This document shows positions 18,232-28,723 of a DNA stretch of 64,000 bases, piece after piece. The DNA comes from Lachnospiraceae bacterium. Lineage in GTDB: Bacteria; Bacillota; Clostridia; Lachnospirales; Lachnospiraceae. The position numbers and the translations under genes were made by a program. The notes under the pieces were generated by a model, which saw nothing but the letters and a program-made list of their open reading frames with translations, did not search any database and was not told the DNA's origin. Position 1 is the stretch's first letter. Each line of letters begins with the position of its first letter. The stretch is taken from positions 1-64,000 of the forward strand of contig BLLU01000225.1 in assembly GCA_011959105.1 (NCBI GenBank), given 5' to 3'.

Positions 18232-19770
18232 ATGACTGGACTTGAAATCAATCCCATCACCCGGCTGGACTATCCTGATCCGGATGTGATTCGTGTAGAA
18301 GACACTTATTATATGGTGAGTACCACCATGCATTTTATGCCGGGATGTGAAATTCTCCGTTCCTATGATCTTCGGAACTGGGAACATGCGGCTTATGTAT
18401 ATGACAGGCTGGACAGTACGCCCGGCCAGAGGCTGGAAGGGGAAGAGAATATTTATGGCAAGGGCATGTGGGCCGCATCCATCCGTTATCATAAGGGTAC
18501 TTTCTACATATGCTTTGTGGCCAATGACACCCATAAAACCTACCTGTATACGGCGGACAGCATAGAGGGGCCCTGGGAGAAAAGGTATGTGGAGGGATTC
18601 TTCCATGATTGCTCTCTGCTGTTTGATGAGGACGACAGGGTGTATATTGCCTACGGAAATAAAAACATCTATATTACGGAACTGAAAAGTGATCTGAGCG
18701 GCCCGGCGGAAGGAGGACTGCACAGACTGGCGGTCAGCGACGAGGGACATCCCAGTCTGGGTTATGAAGGGACCCATTTTTACAAAATAAACGGGAAATA
18801 CTATCTGTTTTTTATCCATTCCCGAAGGGATTGCTGGAGAAGGGTGGAGGCATGTTTTGTGGCGGATTCCCTGACCGGGGAGTTCACCGGCGGCGATGTA
18901 CTGGACGATGACAGGGGGTATTGCGGCCAGGGTGTTGCCCAGGGCGGGATCGTGGATACTCCGGAGGGAAAATGGTATGCCATGCTTTTCCAGGACAGCG
19001 GAGCAGTGGGGCGGATTCCCATACTGGTGCCGGTGGACTGGGAGAAAGGCTTTCCCGTATTCGGAAAAGGGGGGAAAATCCCGGAGAATTTTGAGATAAA
19101 AAGCACCCGTCCCGAATATATCTACCGGCCCCTGGTGGAAAGTGACGATTTCCGGGGGGAACTCAAGCCCTGCTGGCAGTTTAATCATGAGCCGGATCCG
19201 GCACTGATCCGGCACGACAGGGAGAGTGGCATCTGGGAAGTGCGGACAGGAAAGGTTTGCGGCAGCCTGACCCAGGCCGGGAACATAATCACCCAGAGGA
19301 TGCTTTACCCTGGCTGTGCCGGGGAGGTCACTGTGTATGGAAGCGGCCTGGGAGAAGGGGACTTTGCCGGTATCTGTGCGCTGCAGGGATGCTATGGCTT
19401 TATCGGTATTACAAGGAGAGAGGGAGGGCTGTACCTGTCGGTGCGAACAGTTACTGCCGGTGAGAGCTCCATGAAGCCCCTGGGAGCCAATGAAGGGCAG
19501 GACAGGGAGCAGGCTTTCGTTCCTCTGGAGGGAAATGCCGTGCAGTTGAAGCTGGAGGTGGATTTCACCAGGATGAAGGACACCGCCGCCTTCTATTATC
19601 GGAATGCAGACGCAGAGACGGACGCCCCGTGGATCCAGCTTGGCGGGCCTCACAAACTGTATTTTAAGCTGGATCATTTCACGGGCTGCCGGTTTGGCCT
19701 GGTGGTTTACTCCACGAAGGAGCCCGGAGGATGGGCGGCGTTTTGCAATTTCATTTATCAGGAGAGATAG
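18232..19770 (+). CDS. glycoside hydrolase family 43 protein
   Basis: NPITRLDYPDPDVIRVEDTYYMVSTTMHFMPGCEILRSYDLRNWE; YEGTHFYKINGKYYLF; C-terminal beta-sandwich-like region. Confidence 0.9.
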   Translation: MTGLEINPITRLDYPDPDVIRVEDTYYMVSTTMHFMPGCEILRSYDLRNWEHAAYVYDRLDSTPGQRLEGEENIYGKGMWAASIRYHKGTFYICFVANDTHKTYLYTADSIEGPWEKRYVEGFFHDCSLLFDEDDRVYIAYGNKNIYITELKSDLSGPAEGGLHRLAVSDEGHPSLGYEGTHFYKINGKYYLFFIHSRRDCWRRVEACFVADSLTGEFTGGDVLDDDRGYCGQGVAQGGIVDTPEGKWYAMLFQDSGAVGRIPILVPVDWEKGFPVFGKGGKIPENFEIKSTRPEYIYRPLVESDDFRGELKPCWQFNHEPDPALIRHDRESGIWEVRTGKVCGSLTQAGNIITQRMLYPGCAGEVTVYGSGLGEGDFAGICALQGCYGFIGITRREGGLYLSVRTVTAGESSMKPLGANEGQDREQAFVPLEGNAVQLKLEVDFTRMKDTAAFYYRNADAETDAPWIQLGGPHKLYFKLDHFTGCRFGLVVYSTKEPGGWAAFCNFIYQER

Positions 19771-19823
19771 CGCCTGTGGAGGAGATTCCCGTTATGGTTC
19801 GGAGGGAGTGGGAGGATAGGGGC

Positions 19824-20294
19824 ATGATTGGAACAGGGATAGAATATCGGATTGCGTCTGAGGAGGATATGGACCTCTTGCTGGACAGCAGGCTGGAGAT
19901 GCTGCGGGCGGTGAATGATTTGCCGCAGAATTATGAATTTGACTCCGTGCTGGTGGAGGAGAGCCGAGCCTATTTTGCCGCAGGGGAACAAACGACCGTT
20001 CTGGCTCTGGAGCAGGAAGGGGTAATCGGCTGCGCAACCCTGTGCTATATCCGGATGATGCCCACTTTTTCCCACCCTACGGGAAAACGGGCGCATTTGA
20101 TGAATGTATACACAAAACAGCAGTACCGCAGGCAGGGCATTGCTGCCCGGATGGTGGGGATGTTGGTGCGGGAAGCCGGGAGCAGAGGTGTTACGGAGAT
20201 CAGTCTGGACACCACTCGGTGGGGCCGGCCTCTGTACGAGAAGTTGGGGTTTGCGGCGTCTCAGGAGTGCATGGTGCTGAATCCCGGAGAATGA
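19824..20294 (+). CDS. GNAT family N-acetyltransferase
   Basis: LMNVYTKQQYRRQGIAARMVGMLVREAGSRGVTEISLDTT. Confidence 0.88.
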   Translation: MIGTGIEYRIASEEDMDLLLDSRLEMLRAVNDLPQNYEFDSVLVEESRAYFAAGEQTTVLALEQEGVIGCATLCYIRMMPTFSHPTGKRAHLMNVYTKQQYRRQGIAARMVGMLVREAGSRGVTEISLDTTRWGRPLYEKLGFAASQECMVLNPGE

Positions 20295-20314
20295 CGGTAC
20301 AGGAGGAAATAAGA

Positions 20315-21088
20315 GTGAAGAGACCTGTGATGATTTTGTTTGACTATGGGCAGACATTGGTAAACGAGGCTCCTTTTGACGGGGTGAGAGGTACCGAGGC
20401 GGTGCTGCAATATTGCGTGGAGAATAAGTACCATCTGACGGCGGAACAGATTCAGCAGGAGGCTGCCGCCATCAACGGCGAACTGGGCCGGTTTGACCCG
20501 GCCAGACGGCATCTGCAGCAGGTGGAAGTGTCCAACCACATGTTTACTGCCTATCTGTATGAGTCTCTGGGAATCAAGTTATCTCTGACCGGCGAACAGT
20601 TGGATCAGGTGTTCTGGGATGCCGCTTCTCCGGGCAGACCAACGGAAGGCTGCACGGATTTTTTGAAATATCTGGCGGAGCAGGGAATCCGTACCGGAGT
20701 GATCAGCAATATCAGTTATTGCGGGCAGGTGGTGGAGCGCCGGATCAGAAATTTGTTTCCCGGACACCCGTTTGAGTTCATATTGGCCACCAGCGAATAT
20801 ATGTTCCGCAAGCCCAACAGGCGCATTTTTGAGCTGGCATTGGAGAAAGCGGGGCTGAAGCCCGGGGCGGAATGGCAGTCAGGGGCGCTTCTTCCCCCTG
20901 TCTGGTACATCGGCGATCAATATGAGTGTGATATTGTGGGCGCCGCCGGGGCCGGCCTGTTCCCGGTGTGGTATACCGGAGCCATGTACATGCTCCCTGA
21001 GTCTCATGAGGGGGTGGTCACGGCGGCAAGCTGGGAGGAAGTCAGGACAATACTGGAAGCAAGTGAAAAAGAAACCCGGGGCCGGTAG
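20315..21088 (+). CDS. HAD family hydrolase
   Basis: VMILFDYGQTLVNE; GVISNIS; RKPNRRIFELAL; YIGDQYECDIVGAAGAGL; GTG start with AGGAGG upstream (alternative ATG 20291 overlapping GNAT stop). Confidence 0.85.
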   Translation: MKRPVMILFDYGQTLVNEAPFDGVRGTEAVLQYCVENKYHLTAEQIQQEAAAINGELGRFDPARRHLQQVEVSNHMFTAYLYESLGIKLSLTGEQLDQVFWDAASPGRPTEGCTDFLKYLAEQGIRTGVISNISYCGQVVERRIRNLFPGHPFEFILATSEYMFRKPNRRIFELALEKAGLKPGAEWQSGALLPPVWYIGDQYECDIVGAAGAGLFPVWYTGAMYMLPESHEGVVTAASWEEVRTILEASEKETRGR

Positions 21089-21123
21089 TTCGGGAGCGGG
21101 TATGCAGAGGCGGAGGAGGCTAA

Positions 21124-22773
21124 ATGACTGCGGAAGAGATGTGGAAGGAATATGCCCGGAAAGTGGGAATCGAACATTCGGACTATGAGGCATGGGCTTT
21201 TGGAGATGCGGCGGATGAACTGGCGGCTCTGACAGTCGAAGGGAAAAAGACTGCCGCTTCTTCGGCTTTTCCGCTGTATGAATCGGAGGGAGAACCGCTT
21301 CCCCGGGCTGGGGAACACAGTGTGATTCTGAACAGCCGGGGGCAGGCTGTCTGTGTTATACGGACAGAAAAGGTATATCTGGCTCCGTTCCGGGAGATCA
21401 GCGAGGAACATGCCCGCCGGGAGGGAGAGGGAGACTTAAGCCTGGCTTACTGGCGGGAAGTACATGAGCGTTTTTTCCGACGGGAGATGGAGGAAGCCGG
21501 ACTGCGGTTTGACCAGGACATGCCTGTGGTCTGCGAGGAGTTCTCCTGTGTTTATGTGCCTGGGGATATGGATCATGACCTTGTTCCTGGCGGGAAACGG
21601 CATCATAGCATCATAGAGAAAATACAGGCAGATTTGTGGGAACTGCGGGATGAGGGATACAAGGACTTCCAGGCGAAGCTGATTCCCACAGTGGATCCCG
21701 GGACAATCATCGGAGTACGTATTCCCCAACTGCGCAAATATGCGAGGAAACTGGCCAGGGATCCGCAGATTGGGGAATTTCTGGCACAGCTGCCTCATTC
21801 GTATTATGACGAGAACAATTTGCATGCCTTTGTGGTGGAGCAGATCAGGGATTATGAGGAATGCCTGGAACAGACCCGGCGTTTCCTGCCTTATGTGGAC
21901 AACTGGGCCACCTGTGACATGATGGCTCCCAAGGTGTTCGGCAGTCACAGAGAGGCGCTTTTGACGCCCATATGTGAATGGATTGCCTCCGGGGAAACCT
22001 ATACCATCCGCTATGGCATGGGGATGCTGATGCGTTTTTACCTGGAGGAGGATTTCAAACCGGAGTATCTGCGCATTGTGGCGGAGGTGTCCTCTTCAGA
22101 GTACTATGTAAATATGATGCGGGCCTGGTATTTTGCCACGGCATTGTCCAAGCAGTATGAGGCGGCATTGCCTTATATCAGAGAAAAGCGTCTGGATAGC
22201 TGGACTCACAACAAGACCATTCAAAAAGCCTGTGAGAGCTTCAGGATTACGGCAGAGCAGAAGAAGTATTTGAGAGGCTTGAAGGTATCTCTTACAGAGA
22301 AACAGTCTCTTTACAGGGGAGCGGACGAAAAGGCGGCGGGTCAAAACGAGAGAGAAGAAGCCGGATGGATCTGTCCGGATTGCGGGCGTGGGTTTGAACG
22401 GCGGAATCAGAATCACTTCTGCGGAAAGAAACCGGGTACCGTGGATGCGTATATTGCCGCGCAGCCGGAGGATCGGCAGTCATTTCTGCAGGCGGTGCGG
22501 GACGCCATCCGCAAAGCCATTCCCGAAGCGGAAGAGAAGATTTCCTGGAGTATGCCTACCTTTTGGAAAGGACATAACATCATCCATTTCGCGGGATTTA
22601 AGAATCATGTGGGCCTGTATCCAGGTACGGAGGCTGTGGAGGAATTTGCGGATCGTCTGAAGGACTGCAAGACCAGCAAGGGAAGCATTCAGTTTTTATA
22701 CAGCCGTCCCATTCCTCTGGAACTGATCGCGGATATAGCCAGATGGTGCTATAAGACGGGGAAGCATCCCTGA
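21124..22773 (+). CDS. three-part fusion: ASCH-like + AlkD-like DNA alkylation repair + DUF1801-like domain
   Basis: N-term WAFGDAADELAALTVEGKKTAASSAFPLYE (ASCH); RIPQLRKYARKLAR...YVDNWATCDMMAPKVF (AlkD-like HEAT); WICPDCGRGFERRNQNHFC + IRKAIPEAEEKISWSMPTFWKGHNIIHFAGFKNHVGLYPG (DUF1801). Confidence 0.82.
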   Translation: MTAEEMWKEYARKVGIEHSDYEAWAFGDAADELAALTVEGKKTAASSAFPLYESEGEPLPRAGEHSVILNSRGQAVCVIRTEKVYLAPFREISEEHARREGEGDLSLAYWREVHERFFRREMEEAGLRFDQDMPVVCEEFSCVYVPGDMDHDLVPGGKRHHSIIEKIQADLWELRDEGYKDFQAKLIPTVDPGTIIGVRIPQLRKYARKLARDPQIGEFLAQLPHSYYDENNLHAFVVEQIRDYEECLEQTRRFLPYVDNWATCDMMAPKVFGSHREALLTPICEWIASGETYTIRYGMGMLMRFYLEEDFKPEYLRIVAEVSSSEYYVNMMRAWYFATALSKQYEAALPYIREKRLDSWTHNKTIQKACESFRITAEQKKYLRGLKVSLTEKQSLYRGADEKAAGQNEREEAGWICPDCGRGFERRNQNHFCGKKPGTVDAYIAAQPEDRQSFLQAVRDAIRKAIPEAEEKISWSMPTFWKGHNIIHFAGFKNHVGLYPGTEAVEEFADRLKDCKTSKGSIQFLYSRPIPLELIADIARWCYKTGKHP

Positions 22774-22795
22774 CAGGAGGTCAAAGAACAGTGAT

Positions 22796-22823
22796 TTGAC
22801 AGATGTGCAATATATGTTATACT
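22796..22823 (+). promoter_or_regulatory. sigma-A-like promoter
   Basis: TTGACA -16 nt- TATACT upstream of the 22855 CDS. Confidence 0.5.
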
Positions 22824-22854
22824 TATCTTAAAATGCAGAGGAGGAACGGCGGGG

Positions 22855-23940
22855 ATGAATTTACATGAAAGATTTTGTTGGTATGATGCCGCTCATAAGG
22901 CAGGAGAGGACAGGACGCCCCAGGAGGAGTATGGCGATCTTGTGACATGGGCCAGCTGCGCAAGAGGAACCAATCCCAAGATCTTTGATGAACTCACAAG
23001 CTGGCTCCGTGGGGCTGGGGAATGGAGCGACGGTGAGATTGGGGAGAACGGGAAGTATCTGATGGACAAGGTATTCGGGAGGTTTCTGGAGCAGAACAGG
23101 CTGCTCAGGGCCCGGCTCACTGCCCTGGTGCCTTCAGGCCTGGTAAATGAGGCAGTATTTGATACTTTGGATCGTTTTGACCGGGAATTGTCGGGAGACA
23201 CAGCTGCAGATGAGATGAAAGAGGCAGTGCACAGTGTTTTCCGGGATTTTTCCGCTATCAGAGACCGGGAGACCAGAGTGCGTTTTGCGGGGGAGGAAAC
23301 GGGACCTGCGGGAACGGACAGTGTGGAGGTCTTTGGTTTTATCAATCTGCTCAAAGATTGTGATGCTTCGGTGCAGTGGACATTGTTCATGCCGGATCTG
23401 GTCAGGCGGCAGCAGGATGGATTCAAGGTGAAAAGTTTCGAGTATCTGAAATATCCCGGGTTCCGATTTATCGGGGCCGAAAAGGATTTTTCATCGGACC
23501 CGGAGGCTCTGGAACAGCTTCGGCACACGCTGGATTCCCTGGGCGAATACCGCAGCGGTTTTGACTATGACGCAATCCTGCTGCATCACTTTGGCAGGGG
23601 TGTGGACGTGGAGCCCTGCCATGGCATGTGGGGGCGTTTTATGGCGGCGGATACTCCCGTGCCCGAGGGGCTGTCCTATGTGGATTTTGTTCCCCAGAGA
23701 GATGGTAAGCCAGGGATTCCCTATCTGTCGCAGTTTGCCTGTGCGCGATTTGAAGGTGACACAGATAGTATGCATAGCCAGGAAGGATTTGACGGCGACG
23801 CCATGTACGATGTGACCCGGAACATCATCCTGGGGCAGAATGTGTCCATTCCTTATCCTGACAAATACTGGACGGCAGAGGTGTATCAGGACGGATTCGG
23901 AAAGGACTGTACGGTCTATTTATTCAGCGTGGAGTTGTAG
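22855..23940 (+). CDS. hypothetical protein (no family recognised)
   Basis: 361-aa ORF with RBS, own promoter-like sequence and operonic spacing. Confidence 0.75.
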   Translation: MNLHERFCWYDAAHKAGEDRTPQEEYGDLVTWASCARGTNPKIFDELTSWLRGAGEWSDGEIGENGKYLMDKVFGRFLEQNRLLRARLTALVPSGLVNEAVFDTLDRFDRELSGDTAADEMKEAVHSVFRDFSAIRDRETRVRFAGEETGPAGTDSVEVFGFINLLKDCDASVQWTLFMPDLVRRQQDGFKVKSFEYLKYPGFRFIGAEKDFSSDPEALEQLRHTLDSLGEYRSGFDYDAILLHHFGRGVDVEPCHGMWGRFMAADTPVPEGLSYVDFVPQRDGKPGIPYLSQFACARFEGDTDSMHSQEGFDGDAMYDVTRNIILGQNVSIPYPDKYWTAEVYQDGFGKDCTVYLFSVEL

Positions 23941-23984
23941 ACTGCTTTTCAGAGTCTTTCCCGGGGCAGGAGAGGAAGCATATT

Positions 23985-24617
23985 ATGACAAACACAGAGA
24001 GAAGAGACGCGCAGATGGCCTATATCTCGGACGGCAGCATTTTTGAAGAACAGCTTGTCTGCAGAAGGATATTGCAGAAGCTGAACTTTATGGACCGGGC
24101 CGATTTTGCCGGGATCAGCCAGGTGGTAAAGGAGTTGTTGGGCAAGTCGGAGGGAGCTTTTATCAATCCTCCTTTCTACTGTGATTACGGCAAACATATT
24201 GAAGTGGGCAGGAATTTTTTTGCCAACTATAATTGTACGCTTTTGGACGTGGCCAGGATCAGAATCGGCGACAACTGCCAGATGGCTCCCAATGTGGCCA
24301 TTTATACGGCGGGACATCCCGTTCATCCGGCTACCCGCAACACGGGTTATGAGTATGGAAAAGAAGTGACCATAGGGGATAATGTATGGCTGGGCGGCAA
24401 CACGGTGATCTGTCCCGGCGTGAAGATCGGCAGCAATGTGGTCATCGGGGCGGGCAGCGTGGTCACGAAAGATATACCGGACTGGTGTATTGCCGCGGGC
24501 AATCCCTGTAAAGTGATCCGCAGCATCACGGATGCAGACAGAAGAAAGCTGTTCCGGGAGGAGGAGATTGACCAGGAAGCCTGGGAGGACATTGTGGCCC
24601 AAACGGGGATTCTGTAA
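23985..24617 (+). CDS. sugar O-acetyltransferase (maltose/galactoside O-acetyltransferase family)
   Basis: Hexapeptide repeats; FFANYNCTLLDVARIRIGDNCQMAPNVAIYTAGHPVHP; IGDNVWLGGNTVICPGVKIGSNVVIGAGSVVTKDIP. Confidence 0.93.
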   Translation: MTNTERRDAQMAYISDGSIFEEQLVCRRILQKLNFMDRADFAGISQVVKELLGKSEGAFINPPFYCDYGKHIEVGRNFFANYNCTLLDVARIRIGDNCQMAPNVAIYTAGHPVHPATRNTGYEYGKEVTIGDNVWLGGNTVICPGVKIGSNVVIGAGSVVTKDIPDWCIAAGNPCKVIRSITDADRRKLFREEEIDQEAWEDIVAQTGIL

Positions 24618-24703
24618 ACGGATAGAGGGCCGGCGCACTGGTGACAGAGGCGTCGGTTTTCTGCAGAAATTGGATGGTTATAGAGCGCAGGAGGTTTGAT
24701 AAG

Positions 24704-27478
24704 ATGGGAAACAAGTATGTGATAGACGGGGAAACATATGCCCGGATGGCAAGAAAGGCCGCTGCAGAAGGGGCGGTTTTGCTGAAAAATGAGGGAAATG
24801 TACTCCCACTGAAAGAGGGAGAACGTCTGGCGGTGTTTGGCAGAATACAGTTTGATTACTACAAGAGCGGCACGGGTTCCGGAGGTATGATCAACACCAG
24901 GTATGTGGTGGGGATTCTGGACGCCCTGAAAGAGGAAAAGATCGTGCTGAACCTTGAACTGGAACAGGTTTACCGGGACTGGCTGAAGGAGCATCCCTTT
25001 GACAAGGGAAGCGGATGGGCCCAGGAACCCTGGAGCCAGCAGGAGATGCCTCTGAGCGGGGAAATGGTGAAGAAAGCCGCGGCAGAGAGCGATACGGCGC
25101 TGGTGATCATCGGCCGCACGGCGGGAGAGGACAGGGACGCCAAAGCGGAAAAGGGCAGCTTTTTTCTCTCAGAAGGGGAAGAGGACATGCTCAGGCAGGT
25201 GTGCGGTGCTTTTGACCGGGTGGTTGTGGCGCTGAATGTGGGCAGCATTATGGATATGAACTGGGTGGAAGCCTATGGTCCCCAGGCGGTGCTCTATGTG
25301 TGGCAGGGCGGTATGGAGGGCGGTCATGGGGTGGCGGACATCCTCATGGGCCGGGTGAATCCCTGCGGCAGACTGGCGGACACCATCGCCCGCTCCGTGG
25401 AAGACTATCCCTCCCATATCCATTTTGGCGGTGAGGACGGTAATCGGTACGCGGAAGATATCTATGTGGGATACCGCTATTTTGAAACCTTTGCCTCCGC
25501 CGGGGAAAAAGTGCTCTATCCCTTTGGCTTTGGTTTGTCCTACACATCTTTTTCAATACAAAGCAAAATGGAGGCGGGAAAAGAGAATTGCGTATTCCAT
25601 GTTAAGGTTCAGAACACCGGCGCCTGCGCCGGGAGGGAAGTGGTGCAGCTGTATGTCAGTGCTCCCCAGGGAAATCTGGGAAAGCCGCTGCGCAGTCTGG
25701 CCGCATTTGCCAAAACAAAATGTCTTGCGCCCGGGGAAGCACAGGAAATGACGCTGCAAGTGGAGAAAAAGGTTTTCGCCTCCTATGATGACAGCGGGGC
25801 CTCCGGCCATAAATCCTGTTATGTGCTGGAGGCGGGGACGTACCGCTTCTATGTGGGCGGGGATGTGAGAAGCGCGCAGCCGGCGGGAACCATGGAACTG
25901 GAGGAGACGGAGGTTCTGGAGCAGTGCAGGCCGGCGCTGGCCCCTGTGGAGTCGTATGACCGCATGAAACCCGCGCAGGCATCGGGAACATTGGACCTCT
26001 CCTGGGAGAAAACGCCGCTTCGAACTTACAGCATGGCCCAAAGGAGCAGGGAGAACCACAGGGAGGATCTGCCCTGCACCGGAGACAGAGGATACCGTCT
26101 GGCGGATGTATATGACAACAAAATCTCTCTGGAGGAATTTGTGTCACAACTCAGTGATGAAGAGCTGTGCTGCATGGTGCGGGGCGAGGGTATGTGCTCT
26201 CCCAAGGTGACGCCGGGTACGGCGGCCGCCTTCGGCGGAGTCACCCAGTCTCTGGCAGAATACGGGATTCCATGCGGATGCTGCGCGGACGGCCCTTCCG
26301 GCATCCGCATGGATTGCGGGACTTACGCGTTCTGCCTGCCCAACGGGACTTGTCTGGCCTGCAGTTTTGACGAGGAACTGGTTAGGCAGCTATATGAGAT
26401 GGAAGGGGCGGAACTGCGGAAGAACCGCATTGATATTCTGCTGGGGCCCGGAATGAACATCCACAGGCATCCCTTAAACGGTCGGAATTTTGAGTATTTC
26501 TCGGAGGATCCGCTGCTGACCGGGAAGATGGCCGCGGCCCAGATCCGGGGAATGGGGCAGTATCAGGTCACCGGGGCTCTGAAGCATTTTGCCGCCAACA
26601 ATCAGGAGTTTCACCGCAGTCTTTACAATTCCGTGGTATCCGAGCGCGCCCTGCGGGAGATTTATCTGAAAGGATATGAAATTGCCGTGAAAGAGGGCGG
26701 AGCCTATGCCATTATGACCACATACGGGGCTGTCAACGGTCTGTGGACAGCGGGAAACTATGATTTGCTGACCACTGTTTTGCGCAGCGAATGGGGTTTT
26801 GACGGTCTGGTTATGACGGACTGGTGGGCTATGATCAACGATGAGGGACAGGCTCCTGCCCAGAGCAATCTGGCGGCCATGGTAAGGGCCCAGAACGATG
26901 TGTATATGGTGGTGCAGGATTCCGGCAGAAATTCCGGCGGGGACAATCTGGAGGCATGTCTTGCGGACGGCACATTGGGACGCGCAGACCTGCTGACATG
27001 TGCCATGAATATATTGAAAGTACTGATGCGCTCCGCCGTTATGGACAGAAGTCTGGGGAGAATCTGCCAGGAGGAACGGGAGGCGGCACAGAGTATGGAA
27101 GAGGAGGAGACCGCGTGTTTTGACCTGGATTGGTACAGTCTTGAGACAAAACTGGAACTGGATGGGAAAGACATAGACACGGGAAAAGGCAAGGCATTTC
27201 TGTGCGGCCTGGAAGCCGGCGGCATGCATCTGTATACAATCCGCCTGAAAGTGAAGGTGGATGCGCCGGAGCTGGCCCAGGTACCTGTCTCCATATTTGT
27301 AAACGGTACCTTGCAGGGGACGATTACTTTAAACAGTACGGACGGAGCGTATGTGGAGGTGGAGCAGATCAGCGGAGGGTTCACCAATTCTCACAATTAT
27401 CTGAGGCTGTTCTTCGCGGAGGGCGGCGCACAGATTGATACGCTGACAATTGAACGCCTGGAGAAGGAACAGGCATAG
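24704..27478 (+). CDS. glycoside hydrolase family 3 beta-glucosidase, inverted domain order
   Basis: AAEGAVLLKNEGNVLPL (GH3_C) precedes Fn3-like segment and GH3_N with LGPGMNIHRHPLNGRNFEYFSEDP and VMTDWW. Confidence 0.92.
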   Translation: MGNKYVIDGETYARMARKAAAEGAVLLKNEGNVLPLKEGERLAVFGRIQFDYYKSGTGSGGMINTRYVVGILDALKEEKIVLNLELEQVYRDWLKEHPFDKGSGWAQEPWSQQEMPLSGEMVKKAAAESDTALVIIGRTAGEDRDAKAEKGSFFLSEGEEDMLRQVCGAFDRVVVALNVGSIMDMNWVEAYGPQAVLYVWQGGMEGGHGVADILMGRVNPCGRLADTIARSVEDYPSHIHFGGEDGNRYAEDIYVGYRYFETFASAGEKVLYPFGFGLSYTSFSIQSKMEAGKENCVFHVKVQNTGACAGREVVQLYVSAPQGNLGKPLRSLAAFAKTKCLAPGEAQEMTLQVEKKVFASYDDSGASGHKSCYVLEAGTYRFYVGGDVRSAQPAGTMELEETEVLEQCRPALAPVESYDRMKPAQASGTLDLSWEKTPLRTYSMAQRSRENHREDLPCTGDRGYRLADVYDNKISLEEFVSQLSDEELCCMVRGEGMCSPKVTPGTAAAFGGVTQSLAEYGIPCGCCADGPSGIRMDCGTYAFCLPNGTCLACSFDEELVRQLYEMEGAELRKNRIDILLGPGMNIHRHPLNGRNFEYFSEDPLLTGKMAAAQIRGMGQYQVTGALKHFAANNQEFHRSLYNSVVSERALREIYLKGYEIAVKEGGAYAIMTTYGAVNGLWTAGNYDLLTTVLRSEWGFDGLVMTDWWAMINDEGQAPAQSNLAAMVRAQNDVYMVVQDSGRNSGGDNLEACLADGTLGRADLLTCAMNILKVLMRSAVMDRSLGRICQEEREAAQSMEEEETACFDLDWYSLETKLELDGKDIDTGKGKAFLCGLEAGGMHLYTIRLKVKVDAPELAQVPVSIFVNGTLQGTITLNSTDGAYVEVEQISGGFTNSHNYLRLFFAEGGAQIDTLTIERLEKEQA

Positions 27479-27496
27479 TGAAAAGGAGATAAATAC

Positions 27497-28114
27497 ATGC
27501 ATGTTTTATTGTTGAACGGAAGTGCCAACCAAAAGGGATGTACTTATACGGCGCTGGAGGAGATCGGACGGACCTTGCAGGCGGAGGGGATTGACTACGA
27601 GATCTTCCAAATGGGCGCGCAGCCGGTCAGGGATTGTATCGGCTGCAGGCAGTGTACGGAGCAGGGATGCATATTTATGGATGACCTGGTCAATGCTTTC
27701 GTGCGGAAAGCCAGAAGCGCGGATGGTTTTGTGTTCGGTACGCCGGTGTACTATGCCCATGCCAGCGGGCGGATCCTGTCTTTTCTGGATCGGGCTTTTT
27801 ACAGCAGCAAGGATGCCTTTGCATATAAGCCCGCAGCGGCGGTGGCCTCGGCCCGCAGGGCGGGAACCACGGCTTCCCTGGATGATCTGAACAAGTATTT
27901 TGGTATCAGCCACATGCCTGCGGTGGGTTCCAGCTATTGGAATATGGTGCATGGCAACCGTCCGGAGGAAGTGCTGCGGGACGCGGAGGGTTTGCAGACC
28001 ATGCGGAACATTGCCCACAATATGGCCTGGCTGCTGAAGTGCATAGAGGCGGGACGAAAACAGGGGATCGTGCCGGAGGCAGAGAGCGGAAACTGGACGA
28101 ATTTTATCCGATGA
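27497..28114 (+). CDS. flavodoxin family / NADPH-dependent FMN reductase
   Basis: MHVLLLNGSANQKGCTYTALEEI...CIGCRQC...DGFVFGTPVYYAHASGRILSFLDRAFY. Confidence 0.88.
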   Translation: MHVLLLNGSANQKGCTYTALEEIGRTLQAEGIDYEIFQMGAQPVRDCIGCRQCTEQGCIFMDDLVNAFVRKARSADGFVFGTPVYYAHASGRILSFLDRAFYSSKDAFAYKPAAAVASARRAGTTASLDDLNKYFGISHMPAVGSSYWNMVHGNRPEEVLRDAEGLQTMRNIAHNMAWLLKCIEAGRKQGIVPEAESGNWTNFIR

Positions 28115-28262
28115 AATTATGTTCCTGTTGGAGGGTAAAATGATTAAACGATATGAACCACGGTTAGAGGATCTTTGATTTCGCAAAAAATTTATTTTAG
28201 TAAAACAGTTATGAAACTCTTAAGCCGGTATGGGACAATTTTCCAAAAAAGGGAGATCTATT

Positions 28263-28682
28263 ATGCTTGATTTACAGGACAAAAATTACTGCCCTACCTT
28301 GGAGGAGATCGGGCAATATGTGAGAAATCCCGTATTTTCACAATTCTGTTCAGAGGTGAAGAACATATATCAATGCCGGGAAAAGATAGAATTCAGTTCA
28401 TGCAGTTGGGAAAAGGGATGGAATATCAAGTTTAAAAAGGCGGGAAAAACATTGTGCACGGTCTATCCCCGGGAACTTTATTTTACGGTTCTGTTCGTGG
28501 TGGGAGGAAAGGAAAAAGAGTCTGTTGAGGCAATCCTGCCGGAATGCGCGAAAGAGTTACAGGATCTGTATTGCCAGACCCAGGAAGGGAATGGGCAAAG
28601 GTGGCTTATGATCGATATTGAGGAGGAGGACAGCGTATACCATGATCTCTTCCGATTCATTCAAATCCGCCGGAACGGTTAA
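28263..28682 (+). CDS. DUF3788-like protein
   Basis: WEKGWNIKFKKAGKTLCTVYPRELYFTVLFVVGGKEKE pattern; RBS GGGAG upstream of ATG 28263. Confidence 0.7.
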   Translation: MLDLQDKNYCPTLEEIGQYVRNPVFSQFCSEVKNIYQCREKIEFSSCSWEKGWNIKFKKAGKTLCTVYPRELYFTVLFVVGGKEKESVEAILPECAKELQDLYCQTQEGNGQRWLMIDIEEEDSVYHDLFRFIQIRRNG

Positions 28683-28723
28683 TCTTTACGGGCCGGGCTC
28701 AAAGAGCCGGGGCAGTAAAATGC

